64,000 nucleotides of DNA from Glycomyces sp. NRRL B-16210 (GCF_000719515.1 NZ_JOGR01000015.1:36535-100534), one strand, 5' to 3'. Positions 26,748-35,534 are shown, counted from the stretch's first letter. Notes: generated from the sequence alone by a model not told the origin. Numbers and translations: made by a program.

Positions 26748-27755
26748 TCAGCGTCGTTTGAACCGCTCCAGCAGCCCGAACGGGTAGGGCCGGGGCAGTT
26801 CGCTGACGGCGGTGAGCCTTTCGGTGTGCTCGGAGTCCAAGGGAGCCTCGGCGGCGCCGAGGTTGTCCTCCAGATGCGCCATCGTGCGGGCGCCGATGAT
26901 CGGCGCGGTCACACCCGGCCGGTCCATGAGCCACCGCAGCGCCACCTGGGCCGGACTGCGACCGGTCTTCTCGGCGATCTCCAGCAGCGCGTCGACCACC
27001 GACCAGGTGCGGTCGTTGGCGTAGACGCCCCATGCCTCGGGCCAGCCGCCCGCGTCAGGGGCCTTGTCGGCGCGGCTGCCTTCGGGAGGCGCGGCCATGT
27101 CCTTGCGGTAGCGGCCCGAGAGCCAGCCGCCTCGCAGCGGGCTCCACGGGATGATGCCGACGCCCTCGCCCCGGCAGACCGGGACCAGGTCCCATTCGGT
27201 CTCGCGGTCGAGCAGGTTGTACAGCGGCTGGAGGCACGCGAACGGCTCCCAGTCCCGCGCTCGCGCCAGGTCGATCGACTTCTGCAACTGCCAGCCGGCG
27301 TAGTTGCTCGCGCCCAGGAACCTGACCTTGCCCGCGCGTACGAGGCCGTCGAGCGTCGCGAGGGTCTCCTCGATCGGCGTCGCGTCGTCGAAGACGTGCA
27401 CCTGGTACAGGTCGATGTAGTCGGTCCGCAGCCGCCGCAGGCTCGCCTCGACGGCGCTGAGCAGGTGCTTGCGGCCCGCGCCGCCGTCGTTGGGGCCGGT
27501 GCCCATGTCGCCGTAGGCCTTCGTGGCGATCACGAGGTCGTCGCGCGACTGCCGCTCGAGCCAGCGTCCGAGGATCTCCTCGGAGACTCCGGCGCTGTAG
27601 ACGTCGGCGGTGTCGATGAACGTGCCGCCCGCCTCGACGAAGCGGTCGAGCATCCGGTGGGCGGTCTCCTCGTCGGTGGCGCCGCCGAAGGACATGGTGC
27701 CCAGGCACAGTGCGCTGACTTTCAGGCCGGTTCGGCCCAGGTATCGGTTCTCCAT
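26748..27755 (-). CDS. Aldo/keto reductase
   Basis: This is an NADPH-dependent TIM-barrel oxidoreductase of 335 residues that reduces aldehydes or ketones. The start MENRYLGRTGLKVSALCLGTM is typical of the YajO/Tas-like group. The catalytic tetrad is complete: Asp48 (FIDTADVYS), Tyr53, Lys79 (VIATKAYG) and His120 (YQVHVFD). The cofactor segment APIIGARTMAHLEDN is near the C-terminus. The ATG at 27755 has no Shine-Dalgarno sequence; a -10 TAATAC lies 10 bp upstream, so the leader is only a few bases. The promoter has a perfect 20-bp palindrome between -35 and -10, the position used by MerR-type activators. No MerR gene is visible in the window. The physiological substrate is unknown. Confidence 0.92.
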   Translation of the reverse strand: MENRYLGRTGLKVSALCLGTMSFGGATDEETAHRMLDRFVEAGGTFIDTADVYSAGVSEEILGRWLERQSRDDLVIATKAYGDMGTGPNDGGAGRKHLLSAVEASLRRLRTDYIDLYQVHVFDDATPIEETLATLDGLVRAGKVRFLGASNYAGWQLQKSIDLARARDWEPFACLQPLYNLLDRETEWDLVPVCRGEGVGIIPWSPLRGGWLSGRYRKDMAAPPEGSRADKAPDAGGWPEAWGVYANDRTWSVVDALLEIAEKTGRSPAQVALRWLMDRPGVTAPIIGARTMAHLEDNLGAAEAPLDSEHTERLTAVSELPRPYPFGLLERFKRR

Positions 27756-27765
27756 GCGTTGGACG

Positions 27766-27793
27766 GTATTACCTGGAGTGCACTCCAGGTCAA
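27766..27793 (-). promoter_or_regulatory. Promoter with perfect palindromic MerR-like operator
   Basis: On the minus strand TTGACC (27788-27793) and TAATAC (27766-27771) flank a 16-bp spacer. The palindrome ACCTGGAGTGCACTCCAGGT (27771-27790) occupies the whole spacer and overlaps both hexamers. A dyad in this place is characteristic of MerR-family regulated promoters. Confidence 0.7.
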
Positions 27794-27917
27794 ATCATTG
27801 CCGGCGCGGCCCTGGCCGCCGGCTCCGCGTCGAATGCGGTGGTCGCACCGATCCATGCCAAGGCGAAGAGGGCTGCCGGGGAGGCGATCGATGACCGAGG
27901 AAGCGGCACCGGGACAT

Positions 27918-27955
27918 GCCGAAGGGCCCGGGGCTTTCGCCTCGGGCCCTTCGGC
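27918..27955. terminator. Hairpin downstream of the conservon
   Basis: Arms GCCGAAGGGCCCG (27918-27930) and CGGGCCCTTCGGC (27943-27955) pair perfectly, 57 bp after the cvnD stop. Confidence 0.8.
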
Positions 27956-28011
27956 TTTCGGTCCAGGTGGTTCGGGTCAGCCTAGACTGTCGATTCGTCC
28001 GTTTGTGGGCA

Positions 28012-28599
28012 CTAGTGGACGCCGACGGTGCGCGTGCGGCGCATCGAGAGCACGTACTCGACGAGCTTGATGAGCACCTGCTTGGTCGACTCCCGGTTGC
28101 GGGCGTCGGTGTAGACGACGGGCACCTCGGGGGCGATCTGGAGCGCGTCGCGGATGTCCTGGGCTTCGTGGAGCTGCTTGCCGTCGAAGCAGTTCACGGC
28201 CACCAGGTACGGGAGCTTGCGGTGCTCGAAGAAGTCGATCACCGAGAAGCAGTCCGCGAGGCGACGGGTGTCGACCAGCACGATCGCGCCGATCGCACCG
28301 CGCACGAGTTCGTCCCACATGAACCAGAACCGGGTCTGGCCGGGCGTGCCGAACAGGTACAGGATGAGGTCCTGGTCGATGGTGATACGACCGAAGTCCA
28401 TCGCCACCGTGGTGGTCGCCTTGTCGGGCACAAGGTTGTTGTCGTCGACGCCCTCGGAGGCGGAGGTCATGATCGCCTCGGTCGTCAACGGAGTGATCTC
28501 GGAGACCGAGCCGACCAAGGTCGTCTTGCCGACGCCGAAGCCACCGGCGATGACGATCTTGGCAGAGGTCACACGAGAGGTGTCTGCGGGTGAGTTCAT
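28012..28599 (-). CDS. cvnD: Conservon Ras-like GTPase (CvnD type)
   Basis: This is a MglA/Ras-like small GTPase of 195 residues. The P-loop is GGFGVGKTT at residues 19-27, the switch II region is LYLFGTPGQTRFWFMWDEL, and the guanine-specificity site is VAVNCFDGK, where the usual NKxD is NCFD as in other CvnD proteins. In Streptomyces conservons CvnD works with CvnA (atypical kinase), CvnB (Roadblock) and CvnC (DUF742) as a membrane-associated signalling complex that resembles a eukaryotic G-protein system. It starts 6 bp after the cvnC stop and ends the operon before a hairpin. The gene symbol is by family; the number of the conservon cannot be assigned. Confidence 0.93.
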   Translation of the reverse strand: MNSPADTSRVTSAKIVIAGGFGVGKTTLVGSVSEITPLTTEAIMTSASEGVDDNNLVPDKATTTVAMDFGRITIDQDLILYLFGTPGQTRFWFMWDELVRGAIGAIVLVDTRRLADCFSVIDFFEHRKLPYLVAVNCFDGKQLHEAQDIRDALQIAPEVPVVYTDARNRESTKQVLIKLVEYVLSMRRTRTVGVH

Positions 28600-28605
28600 T
28601 AGGGT

Positions 28606-28983
28606 CTAAAGCCTCCTGAGTCCACTGAGAACGCGCTCAAGGAGCTCGGTTCCGACCGATTCGTCGGCGCCTTCGGCGTCGAAACCGGTGGGTGCGTGCA
28701 CTGCCAACAAGCCGTCGGCCGCCATGTCGGCGACCAGCACGCGGGCGACGCCGAGCGGCACCTCCATGCGTGCGGCGATCTCCGCCAGCGATTGCAGTCG
28801 GCCGCCGCACAGGTCGACGATCACCTTCTGCTCCCTGCCGCCGAGGAACTGCCCGGACCTGCCCCTCGCGGTGGTCTCCACCAACGCTTCGAGGGCGATC
28901 TCCAATTGGGGCCGCGTACGGCCGCGCGTGACCGCGTACGGTCTGACGAGTGAGCCGGTAGGCTCATCACCACCGAGGACCAT
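28606..28983 (-). CDS. cvnC: DUF742 protein (CvnC type)
   Basis: This is a protein of 125 residues with the DUF742 winged-helix-like fold: SLVRPYAVTRGRTRP at the N-terminus, GREQKVIVDLCGGRLQSLAEIAARMEVPLGVARVLVADM in the middle (helix-turn-helix-like), and LLERVLSGLRRL at the C-terminus. It is the third component of the conservon. The ATG at 28983 has an ideal GGAGG five bases upstream; an in-frame TTG further up overlaps that ribosome binding site and was rejected. It is separated from cvnB by 220 bp and from cvnD by only 6 bp, so cvnC-cvnD may also have their own promoter. Confidence 0.92.
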   Translation of the reverse strand: MVLGGDEPTGSLVRPYAVTRGRTRPQLEIALEALVETTARGRSGQFLGGREQKVIVDLCGGRLQSLAEIAARMEVPLGVARVLVADMAADGLLAVHAPTGFDAEGADESVGTELLERVLSGLRRL

Positions 28984-29121
28984 TGTTACCTCCAACCGCG
29001 ACCCGCAGATCCCACAATCCTTGTGCCGCAGTCTTGTCAGTTATCCGTGTACCGCATGCCCGGGGAGGCACCGGCCCGTCGCCTGGGGACGCGACGGAGG
29101 GGGTTGGTTGTTCAGTTCGTC

Positions 29122-29150
29122 CCACTCGTGCTGCTTAAAGCATCGAGTGG
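29122..29150. repeat. Inverted repeat in the cvnB-cvnC spacer
   Basis: CCACTCG (29122-29128) and CGAGTGG (29144-29150) pair around a 15-nt loop in the 220-bp gap between cvnB and cvnC. It may reduce downstream expression or mark an internal promoter; no consensus promoter was seen. Confidence 0.4.
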
Positions 29151-29203
29151 AGCCTACCGTGCCGCACGCCCTTGTGCCAATCGCGCCCGAGCCGCGGCAC
29201 GGA

Positions 29204-29602
29204 TCAGCTTCGAGCCGAGGGCGTGAGCGCCTGGCCGACCCGGTCGACCAGGAGGGCCATCTCGTAGCCGACCTGGCCCACGTCGCAGTTCTTCGACGCC
29301 AGCACCGCGAACGAGGAGCCGTCGCTGATGGACATGAGGAACAGGAAGCCGCGGTCCATCTCGACGACCGTCTGGAGAACGGCGCCGCCCTCGAAGCAGC
29401 GGGACGCGCCCTGGGTCAGGCTCACCAGACCCGAGGTCACCGCCGACAACTGGTCGGCGCGGTCCCGCGGGAGGTCCCGCGAGGACGCCAGCAGCAGACC
29501 GTCGGCGCTGACCGCCACGGCGTGCGCGACGCCCGGCACGCGTTCGGCGAAGCCGGCAAGCAGCCAGCCCAGGTCTTGGACCGAGGTTCCACCAGTGCTC
29601 AT
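29204..29602 (-). CDS. cvnB: Conservon Roadblock/LC7 protein (CvnB type)
   Basis: This is a protein of 132 residues of the Roadblock/LC7 family: DLGWLLAGFAERVPGVAHAVAVSADGLLLASSRDLP, then DQLSAVTSGLVSLTQGASR and a C-terminal CDVGQVGYEMALLVDRVGQAL. In conservons CvnB is thought to act with CvnD as a GTPase-activating or docking partner. It lies 45 bp downstream of cvnA. It is similar in layout to the second Roadblock protein at 23120-23545 (shared VSADGL/VSVDGL, DQL, SGL-S and a Gln-x-Gly-Tyr-E pattern), which is a duplicated signalling component in the same region. Confidence 0.92.
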   Translation of the reverse strand: MSTGGTSVQDLGWLLAGFAERVPGVAHAVAVSADGLLLASSRDLPRDRADQLSAVTSGLVSLTQGASRCFEGGAVLQTVVEMDRGFLFLMSISDGSSFAVLASKNCDVGQVGYEMALLVDRVGQALTPSARS

Positions 29603-29647
29603 CGTTTGCGCTCCTTAGTAGCGTCTGCCGTGTTGCGGTTCAGCGAC

Positions 29648-32600
29648 TCAGTTACCGTCATTGCCACGTCCTCGCTGGACGCCACGGTGATAGGCCGACA
29701 GCAGGCCCCGAATGCCCTCGGGGTTGCGCTTCTGCGCGCTGACGGTCTCCTGCGACTCCTCCACCCCGCCGGGAACCAGGCGTTCCATCGGTCGGCGCTT
29801 GGGAAGTCCCGTCGAAGTCGTCTCGTCGACGGTGGTCTCGGCGAAGGCGTTGTCGACCCGGCTCCACCCGTCGTCGGCGGCCGTGCGCCAGGCGTAGGAG
29901 CCGGCCTCGGACTCGTGGGCGGTGTTGAGTCGGCGTCGCTCCGGTCCCGAGGCGGCCGACGTCTCGTCGGCGGGACTGCTCTGCATGGGCGGGCCTTCCG
30001 TGGGCTGCGGAGGGGAAGGTGGCGCCGCCTCCCAAGCCGGGGCGTTGGACTCGGCCGCACCTGACTGGTCAGCGTAGCGCGGCGCGGGGGCCTTCGCCAC
30101 CTCCGAAGGTGCTTCGGGGGCCGCCCGGAAGGACGAAGAGGGCGGTTCCTCGGCTGCGGCGGCCGAGGCGGTCTCCTCCTCGACGGGCTTGGGCGCGGGC
30201 GTGACCGACTTGAACCAGGCCGACTCGACCTCGCGGAAGATCGGCAGCTCCGTGGTCGCGTCCAGCGCCGACACCCGGCCGCCGCGCGCCTCGCGCGGGG
30301 CCTCGGTGGTGCCGCCGGGGCCGGCGGCCACGTCGGGCCACGACGGCGGGGCCGGCTCCGGCTCGGGCGTGAAGGCCTCGAGCTGGATCTTCGGCAGGGC
30401 CACGTGCTCGGACGAGACGATCTCGCCGGTCACCTCCATGACCTTGCCGCCCGAGCGGCGCTCGTCGGCCAGCCCGCCGGGCCGGAACATGAAGCCCGGC
30501 TCCTCGTCGACGGGGGCCTGCGGCGCCTGCGGGGGCTGCGGCTGGCGGCGGTGCAGCTGGTGCTCGCCGGTCAGCGGCTCGACCGGGTTGGACGGCATGG
30601 GCGGGCGCGAGGCCGTGGGCGGCGCGCTCGGCTGCCAGGCCGGCGGCTGCGAGTACTGCGTCGGCGGCGAGTGCGGGGAGGGCGGCGGGACCGTGTCGAA
30701 CAGGCCCGCCGGGCTCTCGGGGACCTGCGGCAGGGCGCCGGTCGACTCCATGCCCGACAAGAGCTCGCCGCGCGGGCCCTGGCCCTGGAGGGCGGCGGGC
30801 TCGCCGCCGTCGAGCGGCACGCCCGAGCGCAGGCCGCGCTCGGGGAGCTTCGGCTCGGTCAGGACCGCGTCGCCCAGGATCACCTCGGCGATGGTGCCGC
30901 GCTGGTCGCCCGGGCGCAGCTCGACGCGCACGTCGTGGCGGTTGCCCAGGCGGGCGACCACGACCAGGCCCATCATCCGCGAGGAGGCGAGGTCGATGAC
31001 GTCGCCGGACTCGGCGAGCTGCCGGTTGATCTCCTCGATCTGCGCCGGCGGCATCCCGATGCCGATGTCCATGATCCGCACCCGGATCGCGCCCTGCGGG
31101 GCGTCGGCGGTGCGCATCTGCTCGGCCTCGACCAGCACCGGGGACTCCGGCGGGGAGAAGGCGGTCGCGTTGTCCATGAGCTCGGCGATGAGGTGCACGA
31201 GGTCGTTGACCGCGGCCGGGCGGATCTCCCGCTCGGCCTCCAGCTCGCCGAACTCGATGCGGGTGTACTGCTCGACCTCGGACTGGGCGGCCTGGAGGAT
31301 GTCGCCGATCGGCGCCGGGTAGCGCTCCTGGCGGGTCGAGTCCGCACCGGCGAGCACCAGGAGGTTCTCGTCGTTGCGGCGCATGCGGGTCGCGAGGTGG
31401 TCGAGCTGGAACAGCTCGGCCAGGCGGTCGGGGTTCTCCTCGCCGCGCTCCAGGTGGTCGAGGTGGCCGATGAGCCGGTCGACCAGGTTCTGGGAGCGTC
31501 GGGCCAGGTTGATGAACATCTGGGAGACGTTGGCGCGCAGGGCGGCCTGCTCGGCCGCGATGCGGATCGCCTCGGTGTGGACGATGTTGAACGAGTGCGC
31601 GACGTTGCCGATCTCGTCGCGCTGGTCGATGTCGATGACCGCGCCGGTGTCGGCCGCGACCTCGTCGGGCGTCCGGTTGCCGATCGTCTCGGCGTCCCGC
31701 ATCTGGGCCACCGCCTGCGGCAGCGACACGTGCGCCACGTCCAGCGCGCCCTCGCGCAGTCGCCGCAGACCCGTCGCCATGTTCCGGGCGATGAGCAGGG
31801 CGATCACGGTTGCGATGACGAACGCCGCCAGGATGAGCACCGCTTCGAGCAGCAGCTGGAAGATCTGCGCGTCCCGGTCGGTGCGGGCCTGGGCGAGAAC
31901 CTCGTCGGACTCGGAGTTGATGTAGTTCAGGCCGTTGTTGAGGATCGCGTTGTAGGAGTCGATGACATCGGCGTTGACCGACAGGGGCTTGGTGGTGCCC
32001 GCGTTGATCGCCGAGTTCTCGAACTCCAGGGCCGCCTTCGCCTCTTCGGTGTTCAGCCCGCCCTCGCTGAAGAAGAACGACAGCTGCTCGTCGCGGTCGG
32101 CCACGGTCTTGAACTGCCGCTCGGCCGACTCGCGCCCCTTCGCGTAGGCGATGAAGTTCTGCCAGCGGGTGTTGTTGATGAACTCCTCGCCGTCACCGAC
32201 GTTGATCGCGATCGCCCGCTCCTCCTCGAGCGTCTCGATGATCGTCGTGGCCGCGGCGATCGCCTGGAGGTTCCGGGCGATGTCGGGGTCGTTGACGATG
32301 CGCGAGGAGATGTCGGTGATCGTCACCAGTTCGGCGATGAGCCGCTGGTAGACGCGGGAGGTCGCGTCGATCGAGGTGCCGTTGGGGCTGTCGGCGGCGG
32401 CCTGCCGGATCTGGATCAGGCTCTCGTACTGGGTGCGGATCGCGTCGATGCGGTTGTCGATGTCGTCCGACAGGTTCGGAAGCTCGTCCGCCTTCAGGTT
32501 GAACTGCTCCAGCGAGCGGTCGGTCTGCGCCTGCTGGGTCTGCACGGCCGCCTCGTCGTACTGCGACTCGTCGATGTCGGCGACGTGCTGCTCCTCCAGG

Positions 32601-32878
32601 CGGAGGTTGGTGACCAGCAGCGAACGCTCGCGCTGGAGGTCGTACCGGAGCTCGGCGGTGACGGCGTTGAACTCCACGAGCTTCACCATGTCGTCCGAAC
32701 CGAACACGCGGTCGGCGAGGTCGTAGAGGCGAAGGCTCGCGACGGCCACCAGCACCACCAAGGGCACCAGGAGGATCAGTCCGAGCTTGGACCGGATCCG
32801 CATGTCGGCGATACGCGGCAGGCCGAGCGGTCCTCGTCGAGCCGCTGAACCCGCACGGTTCGAGCTGCGCTTGCTCAC
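29648..32878 (-). CDS. cvnA: Conservon atypical histidine kinase with nitrate/nitrite-sensing domain (CvnA type)
   Basis: This is a membrane sensor of 1076 residues. TM1 is at about 32-50, followed by an extracytoplasmic all-helical NIT (nitrate/nitrite sensing) domain to about 340, TM2 at about 343-365 and a HAMP-like region. The kinase core has the CvnA-type motif LARRSQNLVDRLIGHLDHLE, then FQLDHLATRMRRNDENLLVLAG in outline near 485-510, where DHLATR replaces a standard phospho-acceptor box, and the N-box AELMDNATAFSPP near 570. Residues 690-1076 are a long Pro/Ala-rich disordered tail ending with SAWFK near 888, DDGW, and GLPKRRPMERLVPG near 1025. The same tail motifs occur in the IS110-like protein at 21573. 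It heads the cvnABCD operon. The physiological signal is unknown; nitrate/nitrite is suggested only by domain name. Confidence 0.92.
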   Translation of the reverse strand: MSKRSSNRAGSAARRGPLGLPRIADMRIRSKLGLILLVPLVVLVAVASLRLYDLADRVFGSDDMVKLVEFNAVTAELRYDLQRERSLLVTNLRLEEQHVADIDESQYDEAAVQTQQAQTDRSLEQFNLKADELPNLSDDIDNRIDAIRTQYESLIQIRQAAADSPNGTSIDATSRVYQRLIAELVTITDISSRIVNDPDIARNLQAIAAATTIIETLEEERAIAINVGDGEEFINNTRWQNFIAYAKGRESAERQFKTVADRDEQLSFFFSEGGLNTEEAKAALEFENSAINAGTTKPLSVNADVIDSYNAILNNGLNYINSESDEVLAQARTDRDAQIFQLLLEAVLILAAFVIATVIALLIARNMATGLRRLREGALDVAHVSLPQAVAQMRDAETIGNRTPDEVAADTGAVIDIDQRDEIGNVAHSFNIVHTEAIRIAAEQAALRANVSQMFINLARRSQNLVDRLIGHLDHLERGEENPDRLAELFQLDHLATRMRRNDENLLVLAGADSTRQERYPAPIGDILQAAQSEVEQYTRIEFGELEAEREIRPAAVNDLVHLIAELMDNATAFSPPESPVLVEAEQMRTADAPQGAIRVRIMDIGIGMPPAQIEEINRQLAESGDVIDLASSRMMGLVVVARLGNRHDVRVELRPGDQRGTIAEVILGDAVLTEPKLPERGLRSGVPLDGGEPAALQGQGPRGELLSGMESTGALPQVPESPAGLFDTVPPPSPHSPPTQYSQPPAWQPSAPPTASRPPMPSNPVEPLTGEHQLHRRQPQPPQAPQAPVDEEPGFMFRPGGLADERRSGGKVMEVTGEIVSSEHVALPKIQLEAFTPEPEPAPPSWPDVAAGPGGTTEAPREARGGRVSALDATTELPIFREVESAWFKSVTPAPKPVEEETASAAAAEEPPSSSFRAAPEAPSEVAKAPAPRYADQSGAAESNAPAWEAAPPSPPQPTEGPPMQSSPADETSAASGPERRRLNTAHESEAGSYAWRTAADDGWSRVDNAFAETTVDETTSTGLPKRRPMERLVPGGVEESQETVSAQKRNPEGIRGLLSAYHRGVQRGRGNDGN

Positions 32879-33431
32879 CTTGTCTAGCCTCCTGGGGTGG
32901 TCCTCTGTGTCAGACCGAAGGGCCCGTGCCGGGCCGGGCTCGGTCTCGGGCCGACGGTGTGCGCCGGCGGTGCCGTCCGGCCGCCGTGGCGGCGGGGGTC
33001 GGCATGTGAAGCCCAGCAGATTCCATCATGACGAAAGTAGCCCGCGAAATCCAGGGGCGTACTGGAGTACTGTTCCCGGCCTCGTATGCCACCGTGTTAC
33101 GGGGCGATTCTCAAGATACACTGATCTTTCGGACACATACCTATGCGGTATTCGGCTGTTCGGACAACAAAACTGACCGCTTAGGCGAACGTCGCGACCC
33201 CCGCACGGCCCATCCGGCACACCCCCGCCGGAACCGCACCGAACGCATCCACACGACTGCGCTACGTGCAGGCCGATTCGCGGCATTCATCCCGTCACTC
33301 CCCGCGCCCGACCGGCCACCCGCCGCGGACCGATCCTCCCGCAAGCTCTGACAACTCGCACAGACTGTGCGACAGCGAACCCCCTTCACTCGGGCACCGT
33401 TGAGGCACAGCCCCTTCTTGGAGGTAACCCC
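32879..33431. other. Divergent regulatory region of 553 bp (cvnA / MHYT)
   Basis: This region is distinctly AT-richer around 33020-33180 than its surroundings and separates the conservon from the two MHYT genes on the other strand. It contains TACACT at 33116-33121 and several TTC/GGA-rich half sites, but no confident promoter pair. No open frame looks coding. A clear GGAGG ribosome binding site for the MHYT gene ends it. Confidence 0.5.
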
Positions 33432-34319
33432 ATGTCCCTGCTCGCAGTCACACTCGAGCACCACCACTTCACTTACGGCTGGCTCAATCCCGTGATGGGC
33501 CTCGCCTTCGCCGCGGCCGGGTCCTTCCTCGGCCTGTCGGCCTCCCGCTACGCCCGCGCCGCGACCTCCGCCGCGGGAAGGCTCCGCTGGACCCTGATGG
33601 CCTCACTGGCCATCGGCGGGATCGGCATCTGGATGATGCACTTCATCGCGATGATCGGGTTCACCGTCACCGGTGCCTACCTCGCCTACGACCCCGCGCT
33701 CACCGCCGCCTCGTTCGCCTTGGCGGTCCTGGCCGTGGGCGTCGGGTTGTTCGTGTCCGGCGGCAAGCGCGCTGGCTGGCCGCGCCTGCTCCTGGGCGGA
33801 CTGATGTGCGGCGCGGGCGTAGCGGGAATGCACTACACGGGCATGGCCGCGATCGCGACCGGCGGACGGGTCGCCTACGACCCGCGCCTGGTCGCGGCCT
33901 CGGCCGTGATCGCCGTGGTGGCCTCGACGGTGGCGCTGCGGTTCACCGCGGTCGTCTCCCGCCGCGGCACCATGGCCCTGGCCGCGACCGTCATGAGCGT
34001 CGCGGTCGTCGGCATGCACTACACCGGCATGGCCGCCGTGCGGGTCGAAGGCCCGCCGAAGGAGGCCGCCGACGGGATCAGCCCGCTCGTGCTGCTCCTG
34101 CCGATCCTCGTCCTGGCGCTCATCGCCATCATCGGCATGGTCTTCGGCGTGCTCGCCTCGCCCTCCCTCGACCGGCTCGAGGACCGAGAGGACACCGCGG
34201 CCGAGGAGACACGGGACGACCTGGGCGTCTTCGGCAGCGGCCGGGGCGTAACGGGCGGCGCCGATCGAATCGACCGTCCTAGTGCAACTGTCCGTCTTGT
34301 GGACGCAGGCGGACAGTAG
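33432..34319 (+). CDS. MHYT-domain integral membrane protein 1
   Basis: This is a seven-helix membrane protein of 295 residues of the MHYT sensor family. It begins with HHFTYGWLNPVMGLAFAAAGS and contains WMMHFIAMIGF, AGMHYTGMAAI and VGMHYTGMAAV, i.e. one degenerate and two exact MHYT motifs placed at membrane edges. Family analysis proposed that the Met/His residues bind copper and sense O2, CO or NO; this is not proven. There is no GGDEF, EAL, kinase or PAS output domain, only an acidic/polar tail of about 60 residues, so the signal must pass to a partner. The ATG follows TTGGAGGTAACCCC. It is divergent from cvnA and is followed 80 bp later by a paralogue. Confidence 0.88.
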   Translation: MSLLAVTLEHHHFTYGWLNPVMGLAFAAAGSFLGLSASRYARAATSAAGRLRWTLMASLAIGGIGIWMMHFIAMIGFTVTGAYLAYDPALTAASFALAVLAVGVGLFVSGGKRAGWPRLLLGGLMCGAGVAGMHYTGMAAIATGGRVAYDPRLVAASAVIAVVASTVALRFTAVVSRRGTMALAATVMSVAVVGMHYTGMAAVRVEGPPKEAADGISPLVLLLPILVLALIAIIGMVFGVLASPSLDRLEDREDTAAEETRDDLGVFGSGRGVTGGADRIDRPSATVRLVDAGGQ

Positions 34320-34399
34320 TCGTATAAGTTTCGAATCGCGCAGATTGCAATCGCGCATCATTCCGGAAACGGGTGGACACCCGGGGAGGAAGACCGCTG

Positions 34400-35464
34400 G
34401 TGGAACACGTAAGTCACTTCACTTACGGCTGGATCAATCCCATCATGGCCTTCGGATTCGCCTTCGCAGGCTCGATCCTCGCGCTCATGTGCATGACGCA
34501 GGCGCGCAGGCAGGACCGGACCGTCAAGGCCGCCCGCAAACGCGTCCGGTGGATCGCACTGGCCGCCTTCGCGTTGGGCGGCACCGCGATCTGGATGATG
34601 CACTTCACCGCGATGATGGGCTTCAAGGTCGTCGAGTCCGACATCGCCTACGACCCGGTCAAGACGTTGCTGAGCCTGGTCGCCTCGACCGGATCGGTGT
34701 TCTTCGGGCTGCTCGTCGCCGGCACGGGGCAGCGCAACACCGTCGCGAAGATCCTCATCGCCGGGCCCCTCACGGGCGTCGGCGTGGTGATCATGCACTA
34801 CTCGGGCATGTCCGCCATCAACGTCTCGGGCCACATCGCGCACGACCGCGCCTACTTCATCGCCTCGGTGGTGATCGCGGTCGTGGCCGCGACCGCCGCG
34901 CTGTTCTGCGGCATGTTCCTGGACGGATGGCGCTGGCAGACGGCCGCCGCGGTCGTCATGGGCGCGGCGATCTGCGGGATGCACTACACGGGGATGGCCG
35001 GGGTGCGGGTCACCCTCTACGGCGAGGGCCGCAACCCCGTCGAGGGGATCGACCCGATCATGCTGATCCTGCCGATCCTGGGCGTGGCGACCCTCGGCAT
35101 CATCGTGCTCCTGTTCGCGCTCATGGGGACCACGCCGAAGACGGTGACCCGGCGCGAGCAGCTGGGCATCGAGGTCGAGGACGAGGAAGTCCTGCCGACC
35201 GCCACGGGCGCGATCCAGGTCGACCGGTTGCGGACCCGTCCGCGCCCGGGGCCCGGACGGGTCCGCAACCGCTCCGAGCGGCAGGGCCATGTGCCCGACC
35301 AGCGTTCGGCCTCGCCGACGCCCGCGCCGCAGGGCGGGCACGACGGTCCGATGGTCGTGCCCGAGGGTTCGTTCGTCGAGCGCAGGCAGCGCTCGTTCCA
35401 GCAGGCGGAGCTGGAGCAGACGGCCGAGCATTTCGAGATCACCCGCCAGACGCGGCCTTCGTAG
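34400..35464 (+). CDS. MHYT-domain integral membrane protein 2
   Basis: This is a second MHYT protein of 354 residues. It starts VEHVSHFTYGWINPIMAFGFAFAGS, nearly the same as the first protein, and has WMMHFTAMMGF, IMHYSGMSAI and GMHYTGMAGV. The transmembrane core of about 245 residues is followed by a longer, polar, Arg/Pro/Gln-rich cytoplasmic tail of about 110 residues. The GTG at 34400 was chosen over the in-frame GTG at 34373 because it has GGAGGAAG at suitable spacing and gives the same start as the paralogue. The pair looks like a tandem duplication that has diverged in the tails. A strong hairpin follows the gene. Confidence 0.87.
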   Translation: MEHVSHFTYGWINPIMAFGFAFAGSILALMCMTQARRQDRTVKAARKRVRWIALAAFALGGTAIWMMHFTAMMGFKVVESDIAYDPVKTLLSLVASTGSVFFGLLVAGTGQRNTVAKILIAGPLTGVGVVIMHYSGMSAINVSGHIAHDRAYFIASVVIAVVAATAALFCGMFLDGWRWQTAAAVVMGAAICGMHYTGMAGVRVTLYGEGRNPVEGIDPIMLILPILGVATLGIIVLLFALMGTTPKTVTRREQLGIEVEDEEVLPTATGAIQVDRLRTRPRPGPGRVRNRSERQGHVPDQRSASPTPAPQGGHDGPMVVPEGSFVERRQRSFQQAELEQTAEHFEITRQTRPS

Positions 35465-35498
35465 CCGCGTCGATTCGACTCCCGCACCGGCAGCAGCG

Positions 35499-35534
35499 GG
35501 AACGGCCCCCGCCCATTCGGGCGGGGGCCGTTCC
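35499..35534. terminator. Hairpin terminator after the MHYT genes
   Basis: Two 16-bp perfect arms (35499-35514 and 35519-35534) with an ATTC loop, between the MHYT gene and the converging cytochrome c biogenesis operon. Confidence 0.88.
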
